A stretch of DNA of 13,439 nucleotides from Bordetella parapertussis (GTDB taxonomy: Bacteria > Pseudomonadota > Gammaproteobacteria > Burkholderiales > Burkholderiaceae_B), in the NCBI GenBank assembly GCA_945868195.1, contig CAMBLP010000052.1, positions 1 through 13,439 of the forward strand, written 5' to 3'. The translations under genes were made by a program, and so were the position numbers. Each line of letters starts with the position of its first letter. Positions within the stretch are counted from its first letter, which is position 1. Shown piece by piece: positions 6,978 to 13,439 of this stretch. The notes below the pieces were generated by a model. That model searched no databases. It worked only from the letters and a program-made list of their open reading frames with translations, and was not told the origin of the DNA.

Positions 6978-9572
6978 ATGAACACTGCGAATCGCAAACC
7001 TCTTTCAGGTACCAAGCTTGATTACTTTGACACCCGTGCGGCGATCGATGCCATCAAACCAGGTGCGTATGACAAGCTGCCTTACACCTCGCGCGTATTG
7101 GCTGAAAATCTGGTGCGTCGTTGCGACCCCGCGACGCTCACGGCTTCGTTGACACAAATCATCGAACGTAAGCGTGACCTAGATTTTCCCTGGTTTCCTG
7201 CCAGGGTTGTTTGCCATGACATTCTTGGGCAAACTGCCTTGGTGGATCTGGCAGGTCTGAGGGATGCGATCGCAGCGCAAGGCGGAGATCCCGCACTCGT
7301 CAATCCGGTGGTGCCGACACAATTGATTGTCGATCACTCCTTGGCCGTCGAGTGTGGCGGTTTCGATCCGGACGCGTTTGAAAAAAATCGTGCTATCGAA
7401 GATCGACGAAACGAAGATCGTTTTCATTTTATCAACTGGACAAAAAAGACCTTTAAAAACGTTGACGTGATTCCTCCCGGCAACGGCATCATGCATCAGA
7501 TCAATCTAGAGCGCATGTCGCCTGTTGTGCATGCTCAAGAGGGTGTCGCGTTTCCGGATACCTTGGTCGGCACAGACAGTCATACGCCGCACGTGGACGC
7601 GCTTGGCGTGATCGCCATTGGCGTGGGCGGCCTTGAAGCCGAGAGCGTGATGCTCGGTCGTGCCTCTTGGATGAGACTGCCTGACATTATTGGTGTGGAG
7701 CTGACTGGCAAATTGCAGCCTGGTATCACCGCCACTGATTTGGTGTTGGCGCTCACAGAGTATTTGCGTAGTCAAAAAGTCGTATCGTCCTACCTCGAGT
7801 TTTTCGGCGAGGGCGCGGCACATCTTACACTTGGCGACCGCGCAACGATTTCAAACATGACACCTGAGTATGGTGCGACGGCTGCGATGTTTTACATCGA
7901 CCAGCAAACCATCGACTATCTGACCTTAACAGGTCGCGAAGCCGAGCAAGTCAAGCTTGTTGAGACCTATGCCAAGCAAGCGGGTCTGTGGGCCGATAGC
8001 CTCAAGACCGCGGAGTATGAGCGTGTGTTGCATTTTGATTTGTCCACTGTGGTGCGCAACATTGCAGGTCCGTCTAATCCGCATCGTCGTGTCGCCACGT
8101 CTGATCTCGCTGCCAAGGGTATTTCCGGCAAGGTAGAGAATGAACCCGGCCTGATGCCTGATGGTGCTGTGATTATTGCGGCGATTACGAGCTGTACCAA
8201 CACAAGTAATCCACGCAACGTGATTGCAGCGGGCTTGTTAGCGCGCAACGCCAACGCACGCGGACTGACACGTAAGCCTTGGGTCAAGAGCTCTCTCGCA
8301 CCTGGTTCGAAAACTGTTGAGCTTTACCTCAATGACGCAAAGTTGTTGTCTGAACTCGAAACACTTGGTTTTGGTATTGTGGGTTTCGCCTGCACGACCT
8401 GTAACGGCATGAGCGGTGCGTTGGATCCAGTGATTCAACAGGAAATCATTGATCGCGATTTGTATGCGACGGCTGTGTTGTCCGGTAACCGCAACTTTGA
8501 CGGTCGTATTCATCCCTACGCGAAACAAGCATTCTTGGCCTCGCCCCCGCTAGTGGTGGCCTACGCGATCGCAGGCACGATCCGCTTTGACATCGAGCGC
8601 GACGTTCTGGGCATCGGTCATGATGGTAAACCTGTCATGCTCAAGGATATCTGGCCCTCGGACGAAGAGATTGATGCCATCGTCAAGGCCAGCGTCAAGC
8701 CCGAGCAGTTCCGCAAGGTCTACGAACCGATGTTCGCCGTGACAGCGGACAACGGTGAGAAACTCAGCCCCCTGTACGACTGGCGCCCGCAAAGCACGTA
8801 CATCCGTCGTCCTCCATACTGGGAAGGCGCGCTCGCGGGTGCGCGTGACTTAAAAGGAATGCGTCCCCTGGCAGTCCTCGGTGACAACATCACGACGGAT
8901 CACTTGTCTCCGTCCAACGCCATCATGCTCGACAGTGCGGCAGGCGAATATCTCGCAAAAATGGGCTTGCCAGAAGAAGATTTTAATTCCTATGCGACCC
9001 ATCGCGGTGACCATCTCACGGCGCAACGCGCGACCTTTGCCAATCCCAAACTCATCAACGAGATGGTGTTGGAAAACGGTAAGGTTAAACAGGGCTCGCT
9101 GGCGCGCATTGAGCCAGAGGGCAAGGTCACACGCATGTGGGAAGCAATCGAAACCTATATGGAGCGCAAACAGCCATTGATCATCGTGGCAGGCGCAGAC
9201 TATGGCCAGGGCTCCTCGCGTGACTGGGCGGCTAAAGGCGTTCGTCTGGCAGGCGTTGAAGCGATCGCGGCCGAGGGCTTCGAACGCATCCACCGCACCA
9301 ATCTGGTGGGCATGGGGGTGCTTCCCCTCGAGTTTAAAGCTGGGGTCGATCGCAAGACTTTACAACTCGATGGCACTGAGATTTATGACGTGTTGGGCAA
9401 ACCGACACCACTTGCGACCTTGACTCTTGTCATTACGCGTAAAAATGGTGAAAGACTTGAAGTGCCAATGACATGCCGTCTCGACACAGCCGAGGAAGTT
9501 TCAATCTACGAAGCGGGCGGCGTCTTGCAACGATTCGCCCAAGACTTTTTAGAATCGACCGCAGCGGCTTAA
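6978..9572 (+). CDS. acnD: Fe/S-dependent 2-methylcitrate dehydratase AcnD
   Basis: Aconitase-family enzyme that dehydrates 2-methylcitrate; it replaces PrpD in bacteria that also carry PrpF. 864 residues, the expected length. The 4Fe-4S ligands are C406 (SCTNTSNP), C472 and C475 (CTTCNG). Substrate-binding motifs include GTDSHTPH (198-205), LGDNITTDHLSPSNA (634-648) and GQGSSRDWAAKG (743-754) in the C-terminal swivel domain. The start MNTANRKPLSGTKLDYFDTR is typical of AcnD and differs from AcnA. It begins 14 bp after prpC. The ATG at 6978 has no recognisable Shine-Dalgarno sequence (upstream bases TAATCAGTATCAACAAT), so it may depend on translation of prpC. The neighbouring prpF supports AcnD rather than AcnA. 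Confidence 0.95.
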   Translation: MNTANRKPLSGTKLDYFDTRAAIDAIKPGAYDKLPYTSRVLAENLVRRCDPATLTASLTQIIERKRDLDFPWFPARVVCHDILGQTALVDLAGLRDAIAAQGGDPALVNPVVPTQLIVDHSLAVECGGFDPDAFEKNRAIEDRRNEDRFHFINWTKKTFKNVDVIPPGNGIMHQINLERMSPVVHAQEGVAFPDTLVGTDSHTPHVDALGVIAIGVGGLEAESVMLGRASWMRLPDIIGVELTGKLQPGITATDLVLALTEYLRSQKVVSSYLEFFGEGAAHLTLGDRATISNMTPEYGATAAMFYIDQQTIDYLTLTGREAEQVKLVETYAKQAGLWADSLKTAEYERVLHFDLSTVVRNIAGPSNPHRRVATSDLAAKGISGKVENEPGLMPDGAVIIAAITSCTNTSNPRNVIAAGLLARNANARGLTRKPWVKSSLAPGSKTVELYLNDAKLLSELETLGFGIVGFACTTCNGMSGALDPVIQQEIIDRDLYATAVLSGNRNFDGRIHPYAKQAFLASPPLVVAYAIAGTIRFDIERDVLGIGHDGKPVMLKDIWPSDEEIDAIVKASVKPEQFRKVYEPMFAVTADNGEKLSPLYDWRPQSTYIRRPPYWEGALAGARDLKGMRPLAVLGDNITTDHLSPSNAIMLDSAAGEYLAKMGLPEEDFNSYATHRGDHLTAQRATFANPKLINEMVLENGKVKQGSLARIEPEGKVTRMWEAIETYMERKQPLIIVAGADYGQGSSRDWAAKGVRLAGVEAIAAEGFERIHRTNLVGMGVLPLEFKAGVDRKTLQLDGTEIYDVLGKPTPLATLTLVITRKNGERLEVPMTCRLDTAEEVSIYEAGGVLQRFAQDFLESTAAA

Positions 9573-9583
9573 CGACACAAGCG

Positions 9584-9623
9584 GGCCCTCTCGGAGGGCT
9601 CGGTCTGGCTCCACTGAGAGCCA
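9584..9623 (+). other. Two small hairpins between acnD and prpF
   Basis: GGCCCTC and GAGGGCT (9584-9600, loop TCG, one G-T wobble) form one stem. TGGCTC and GAGCCA (9606-9623, loop CACTGA) form a second. The second is followed by TTTACTTTAG rather than a clean T run, so it is not a convincing terminator. They could act as an attenuator, an mRNA processing or stability element, or have no role. Confidence 0.35.
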
Positions 9624-9644
9624 TTTACTTTAGGAAGCTTTCAA

Positions 9645-10826
9645 ATGGCCCATACCCCTCAAATTAAAGTCCCCGCCACCTATATGCGTGGGGGCACAAG
9701 CAAAGGCGTTTTCTTTCGCTTGCAGGATATGCCGCCCGCCACGCAGGTACCGGGTGCGGCGCGCGATGCGTTGCTCATGCGCGTCATCGGCAGTCCAGAC
9801 CCCTATGGCAAGCAAACAGATGGCATGGGTGCTGCGACCTCGAGTACCAGCAAAACCGTCATCCTGGCTAAAAGCACGCGCCCAGAGCATGACGTGGACT
9901 ACTTGTTTGGCCAAGTCTCGATCGACAAGCCTTTCGTCGACTGGAGTGGCAATTGCGGCAACCTGTCCGCTGCTGTGGGCCCCTTTAGTATCAGCAATGG
10001 CTTAGTAGACCCTGAGCGCATTCCAAAAAATGGCATTGCAACCGTCCGGATCTGGCAAGCGAACATTAGTAAAACTATTATTTCTCACGTGCAGATGACA
10101 GACGGTGCTGTGCAGGAGACGGGAGATTTCGAACTCGATGGCGTGACGTTCCCCGCCGCTGAAGTGCAACTGGAGTTTATGGATCCGGCCGCCGAAGAAG
10201 AAGGTGGTGGTGGCGCGATGTTCCCCACAGGTAATATCGTGGACGATTTGGTCGTACCTGGAGTGGGCACACTCAAAGCCACCATGATCAATGCCGGCAT
10301 TCCTACGATTTTTATCAACGCGGAAGCCGTAGGCTACAAAGGGACCGAGCTTCAAGACGATATCAACAGCGATACAGAAGCAATGGAAATGTTTGAAAAA
10401 ATCCGTGCCCATGGTGCGATGCGTATGGGACTAATCAGTCATCTGGACGAGGCTGCTAAACGTCAACATACCCCCAAGGTCGCTTTCGTAGCCAAGCCTG
10501 CAGATTACATTGCGTCGAGTGGCAAAGCGATTTCAACATCGGATGTTGATGTCTTGGTTCGCGCGTTGTCGATGGGCAAACTCCACCACGCCATGATGGG
10601 CACAGCGGCTGTTGCCATTGGCACTGCAGCGGCTATTCCTGGCACGCTTGTCAATCTTGCTGCAGGTGGCGGCAACTTGGACGCCGTTCGTTTTGGTCAT
10701 CCATCAGGCACCCTGCGAGTGGGTGCACAGGCTGATCAAGTGGGTGGGGAATGGCAAGTCAAAAAAGCCATGATGAGTCGCAGCGCCCGTGTCCTCATGG
10801 AAGGCTGGGTTCGCGTTCCGGGCTAA
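9645..10826 (+). CDS. prpF: 2-methylaconitate isomerase PrpF
   Basis: Works with AcnD: AcnD yields an isomer of 2-methylaconitate that PrpF converts to the cis form accepted by AcnB. 393 residues of the PrpF/DAP-epimerase fold. The N-terminus ATYMRGGTSKGVFF (11-24) is characteristic. K70 (in SSTSK) and C104 (in SGNCGNLSAA) align, with a constant offset of three, to K73 and C107, the catalytic pair of Shewanella PrpF. The Gly-rich stretch EEEGGGGAMFPTGN and the C-terminal HPSGTLRVGA are also typical. The ATG at 9645 has AGGAAG 7 bases upstream. It is separated from acnD by 72 bp containing two small hairpins. Confidence 0.96.
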   Translation: MAHTPQIKVPATYMRGGTSKGVFFRLQDMPPATQVPGAARDALLMRVIGSPDPYGKQTDGMGAATSSTSKTVILAKSTRPEHDVDYLFGQVSIDKPFVDWSGNCGNLSAAVGPFSISNGLVDPERIPKNGIATVRIWQANISKTIISHVQMTDGAVQETGDFELDGVTFPAAEVQLEFMDPAAEEEGGGGAMFPTGNIVDDLVVPGVGTLKATMINAGIPTIFINAEAVGYKGTELQDDINSDTEAMEMFEKIRAHGAMRMGLISHLDEAAKRQHTPKVAFVAKPADYIASSGKAISTSDVDVLVRALSMGKLHHAMMGTAAVAIGTAAAIPGTLVNLAAGGGNLDAVRFGHPSGTLRVGAQADQVGGEWQVKKAMMSRSARVLMEGWVRVPG

Positions 10827-10862
10827 TCCGCGCGAACACTTATCAACGATTAAGTAGGCACT

Positions 10863-11252
10863 ATGCAACAATATTTTTCTCACGCGCTCGTTCTGACTTT
10901 TACGTTTTTCGTCACCTGTTCCTTTGTATTTTTTATCTCAGGTGCCTATTTATGGTTTTACAAGATCAGCGAAGTCAACGCTCGTTTTAAACATCCCTAT
11001 CTAAAAGAGCGCAGATTCGCAGATCTGCCTATCAGCATCAGATTGACGATTACGCTAGACTACTTTTTACGGATCCTTTTTCACAAATCTACCGCCTCGT
11101 TTGCCAGTAATGCCAATCGGTTGTTGTCGCACGTCGATCCCGTAAACCTACCGATGAGTGTGCGCTGGCCCATTGTTGGCCTGTGGGGTAGCTGCGCAGT
11201 GGGTATTGTTGCAATGTTGGGACTTTGGGCGCTTTTGATCATAGGGTCTTAA
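10863..11252 (+). CDS. Hypothetical small membrane protein with two predicted helices
   Basis: 129 residues; I do not recognise the family. A first hydrophobic segment lies at about residues 7-35 (LVLTFTFFVTCSFVFFISGA) and a second at about 103-127 (WPIVGLWGSCAVGIVAMLGL). Between them is a soluble, mildly basic stretch containing LKERRFADLPISIRLTITLD. The N-terminus could also be read as an uncleaved signal anchor. The ATG at 10863 is preceded by a weak AAGTAGG. It follows prpF by 36 bp with no visible terminator, and the next gene begins 3 bp after its stop, so it may be the distal part of the prp transcript. It is more AT-rich than its neighbours. That it is a real gene is supported by length, spacing and coherent hydrophobicity only. 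Confidence 0.7.
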   Translation: MQQYFSHALVLTFTFFVTCSFVFFISGAYLWFYKISEVNARFKHPYLKERRFADLPISIRLTITLDYFLRILFHKSTASFASNANRLLSHVDPVNLPMSVRWPIVGLWGSCAVGIVAMLGLWALLIIGS

Positions 11253-11255
11253 TTG

Positions 11256-11528
11256 ATGAGCACGATTGAACACAATGTCATAAGCAAGTGCTTTGAGCTC
11301 AGGCTTGAAGGTCATCGCTGCGTACTCGATTACACCTTGAACAACAATGTGATGACCATCACCCATACTGGCGTTCCAAGCGAGCTGGGCGGACGCGGTC
11401 TAGCCGCCGAAATCACCAAATTTGCTCTGGAGCATGCACAGTCACAAGGCTGGAAGGTCATTCCTCAATGCAGCTATGTAGCGGCCTACATCAAAAAGCA
11501 CCCCCATTACGCACCTCTGGTAAATTAA
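11256..11528 (+). CDS. Small GNAT-like N-acetyltransferase (NATD1/YjdJ type)
   Basis: 90 residues from the ATG at 11256. Conserved features of this short single-domain GNAT group are visible: ITHTGVPSELGGRGLAAEIT (about 35-54), which contains the acetyl-CoA-binding GGRGLA, and the C-terminal signature CSYVAAYIKKHPHYAPLV (about 72-89). Proteins of this group are predicted to acetylate an unknown substrate; none can be assigned here. A TTG at 11253 directly precedes the ATG, but ATG is more likely. An AGGG lies 9 bases upstream of it, inside the end of the preceding gene, and the two coding regions are 3 bp apart, so translation is probably coupled. Family call is fairly secure, function is not. 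Confidence 0.85.
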   Translation: MSTIEHNVISKCFELRLEGHRCVLDYTLNNNVMTITHTGVPSELGGRGLAAEITKFALEHAQSQGWKVIPQCSYVAAYIKKHPHYAPLVN

Positions 11529-11548
11529 GATTTACTTGTTTTTTTAAA

Positions 11549-11569
11549 GTCTTATATAAGATATAAGAC
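11549..11569. promoter_or_regulatory. Perfect palindromic candidate operator upstream of acnB
   Basis: A perfect inverted repeat with arms GTCTTATAT and ATATAAGAC around AAG. The first 20 bases are identical to 3616-3635 in the GntR-mdh divergent region. It ends 65 bp before the acnB start codon, nearly the same spacing as the other copy has to the GntR gene (66 bp). It contains TATAAG at 11562-11567, which could serve as a -10 element, though no good -35 is visible. Two long, identical, symmetric copies next to TCA-cycle genes make a shared regulator binding site likely. Confidence 0.75.
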
Positions 11570-11634
11570 ACTTGCGACACCAAGCTCTTCGCTCTACAAT
11601 CAATTCATCCTTCACCACATAAAAAGGCGCTCAC

Positions 11635-13439
11635 ATGCTACAAGCCTATCGCCAACACGTTGCCGAACGCGCAGCCCTTGGTATTCCTCCCCTTCCGCTC
11701 TCGGCGCAGCAGACCGCTGACCTGATTGAGTTGCTCAAAGCCCCCCCGGCAGGCGAAGGCGATGTACTCGTCGAACTGATGACATATCGCGTACCAGCGG
11801 GCGTCGATGATGCCGCCAAAGTCAAGGCTTCATACCTTGCTGCGGTCGCGTTAGGTTCAGAAAAGTGTGCGCTGATTACGCGCGCCAAGGCGACTGAATT
11901 ACTCGGGACGATGCTCGGCGGCTATAACATCGGTCCTCTGGTTGAGCTGCTCGACGACAAAGAAGTCGGTACGATCGCTGCGGACGGCCTCAAGAAAACA
12001 TTATTGATGTTTGACGCCTTTCACGACGTCAAAGAAAAAGCGCTCAAAGGCAATGCCAATGCAAAATCAGTGATGCAAAGCTGGGCCGACGGCGAGTGGT
12101 TTACGAGCCGCCCCGAAGTCCCCAAGAGCCTTAAGATTACTGTGTTGAAAGTGACTGGCGAGTCCAATACGGACGATCTGTCTCCCGCGCCTGATGCCTG
12201 GAGTCGTCCTGATATTCCTTTGCACGCCTTAGCGATGCTCAAGAATCCACGCCCTGGTATCGAGCCTCAAGAAGCCGGCAAGGTCGGCCCTGTTAAATTT
12301 ATCAACGACCTCAAGAAAAAAGGCAACTTGGTTGCTTATGTGGGTGACGTGGTGGGCACGGGCTCCTCGCGTAAATCTGCTACAAACTCCGTTTTGTGGT
12401 TCACCGGCGAAGACATTCCTTTTGTACCCAACAAGCGCTTTGGTGGCGTCTGTCTGGGCAATAAAATTGCCCCGATTTTCTACAACACAATGGAAGATGC
12501 TGGCGCACTGCCCATTGAGCTTGATGTCTCCAACATGAACATGGGTGACGTGATCGAGTTGCGTCCTTATGACGGCGAAGCCTTAAAAGATGGCAAGGTC
12601 ATTGCAAAGTTTCAAGTCAAGTCAGAGGTACTTTTTGACGAAATACGTGCCGGCGGACGTATTCCGCTGATCGTCGGTCGTGGGCTGACTGGCAAAGCAC
12701 GCGAAGCACTCGGTCTGCCAGCCTCGACCTTGTTCCGCTTTCCACAAAATCCTGCAGCCTCCACCAAGGGCTTTACCTTGGCGCAAAAAATGGTGGGTCG
12801 CGCGTGTGGCTTGCCTGAAGGCCAGGGCGTGCGCCCCGGTGCTTACTGTGAGCCCAAGATGACCTCCGTGGGCAGTCAGGACACGACAGGCCCGATGACA
12901 CGTGACGAGTTAAAAGATCTCGCTTGTTTGGGCTTTTCTGCTGATCTCGTGATGCAATCGTTTTGCCACACTTCGGCTTATCCAAAGCCTGTGGACGTCA
13001 AAACGCATCACACACTGCCAGAGTTTATGAGCAACCGTGGTGGCATCTCCCTGCGTCCCGGTGACGGCGTGATTCACTCCTGGCTCAACCGTATGTTGCT
13101 GCCCGACACAGTGGGCACAGGCGGTGACTCCCACACACGTTTCCCAATCGGCATCAGCTTCCCAGCAGGTTCTGGCTTGGTGGCGTTTGCTGCCGCCACT
13201 GGCGTGATGCCTCTGGATATGCCTGAGTCGGTATTGGTGCGTTTTAAGGGCAAAATGCAACCCGGTGTCACCTTGCGTGACCTTGTCAGTGCGATCCCTT
13301 TGTATGCGATCAAAGCTGGCCTCATGACTGTCAGTAAGTCAAACAAGATCAACATCTTCTCTGGCCGTATCCTCGAAATCGAAGGTTTGCCAAACCTCAA
13401 AGCCGAACAGGCCTTTGAATTGTCAGACGCCTCGGCTGA
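11635..13439 (+). CDS. acnB: Aconitate hydratase B AcnB (C-terminus cut by the window edge)
   Basis: Open from the ATG at 11635 to the last base; 601 complete codons of the usual 860 or so. AcnB interconverts citrate and isocitrate and, in the methylcitrate cycle, hydrates 2-methylaconitate to 2-methylisocitrate. The start [20 protein letters not shown] and the all-helical N-terminal domain (about 1-160) are specific to AcnB. The swivel domain follows, with [13 protein letters not shown] near 180-192 and [12 protein letters not shown] at 241-252. The core begins around residue 380 with [18 protein letters not shown] and [11 protein letters not shown] motifs. The iron-sulfur cysteines lie beyond the window. 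AAGG sits 7 bases before the ATG. The final bases TGA are out of frame and are not its stop. It probably has its own operator-controlled promoter. Confidence 0.97.
   Translation, partial: MLQAYRQHVAERAALGIPPLPLSAQQTADLIELLKAPPAGEGDVLVELMTYRVPAGVDDAAKVKASYLAAVALGSEKCALITRAKATELLGTMLGGYNIGPLVELLDDKEVGTIAADGLKKTLLMFDAFHDVKEKALKGNANAKSVMQSWADGEWFTSRPEVPKSLKITVLKVTGESNTDDLSPAPDAWSRPDIPLHALAMLKNPRPGIEPQEAGKVGPVKFINDLKKKGNLVAYVGDVVGTGSSRKSATNSVLWFTGEDIPFVPNKRFGGVCLGNKIAPIFYNTMEDAGALPIELDVSNMNMGDVIELRPYDGEALKDGKVIAKFQVKSEVLFDEIRAGGRIPLIVGRGLTGKAREALGLPASTLFRFPQNPAASTKGFTLAQKMVGRACGLPEGQGVRPGAYCEPKMTSVGSQDTTGPMTRDELKDLACLGFSADLVMQSFCHTSAYPKPVDVKTHHTLPEFMSNRGGISLRPGDGVIHSWLNRMLLPDTVGTGGDSHTRFPIGISFPAGSGLVAFAAATGVMPLDMPESVLVRFKGKMQPGVTLRDLVSAIPLYAIKAGLMTVSKSNKINIFSGRILEIEGLPNLKAEQAFELSDASA

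Noticed and set aside
8850..9293. Minus-strand open frame of 147 codons inside acnD
   Set aside because: Antisense shadow of the conserved AcnD C-terminal domain; the translation is not protein-like.
10188..10217. GGTGGTGGTGG tract in prpF as a possible phase-variable repeat
   Set aside because: It encodes the Gly-rich EEEGGGGA segment expected in PrpF, is short and interrupted, and steps in units of three, so slippage would not shift the frame.
13437..13439. Terminal TGA as the acnB stop codon
   Set aside because: It is out of frame: the acnB frame reads GCT then an incomplete GA-, and the protein is about 260 residues short of family length, so the gene continues past the window.

Overview
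The window is chromosomal DNA from a betaproteobacterium, most likely Burkholderiales and plausibly Alcaligenaceae. I base this on the protein types (a short SdhD/SdhC pair, the NAD-type Mdh beginning [19 protein letters not shown], the AcnD/PrpF form of the methylcitrate pathway, and AcnB) and on the gene order GntR-sdhCDAB divergent from mdh. Base composition is moderate, with no abrupt change apart from a more AT-rich small-gene pair near 10.9-11.5 kb. I see no mobile elements, tRNA or rRNA genes, or CRISPR arrays.

Left part, minus strand (1-3549): a GntR/HutC-type regulator is followed by sdhC, sdhD, sdhA and the first 30 codons of sdhB, which runs off the left edge. The sdh genes are tightly packed. 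sdhC and sdhD overlap, sdhA starts at GTG with its ribosome binding site inside the end of sdhD, and sdhB follows after 22 bp. The 227-bp divergent region (3550-3776) holds a palindromic candidate operator and a possible mdh promoter.

Right part, plus strand (3777-13439): mdh ends in a clear rho-independent terminator. It is followed by a compact 2-methylcitrate cycle operon, prpB-prpC-acnD-prpF. Next come two small genes, an unrecognised two-helix membrane protein and a small GNAT-like protein of the NATD1/YjdJ type, and then acnB, cut by the right edge after 601 codons.

Taken together the genes cover nearly a whole metabolic loop. PrpC joins propionyl-CoA and oxaloacetate. AcnD plus PrpF dehydrate and isomerise the product. 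AcnB can rehydrate it. PrpB releases pyruvate and succinate. Sdh oxidises the succinate, and Mdh regenerates oxaloacetate. Only fumarase and the propionate-activating enzyme are missing from the window.

The most interesting regulatory signal is one 20-bp sequence found identically at 3616-3635 (between the GntR gene and mdh) and at 11549-11568 (upstream of acnB). In both places it is part of an inverted repeat with arms GTCTTATAT and ATATAAGAC around AAG. It lies 66 and 65 bp upstream of the GntR and acnB start codons. It looks like the binding site of a shared regulator, most economically the adjacent GntR protein. Otherwise the region is ordinary central metabolism, and I found no convincing novel system beyond this putative regulon and the small unknown gene pair.
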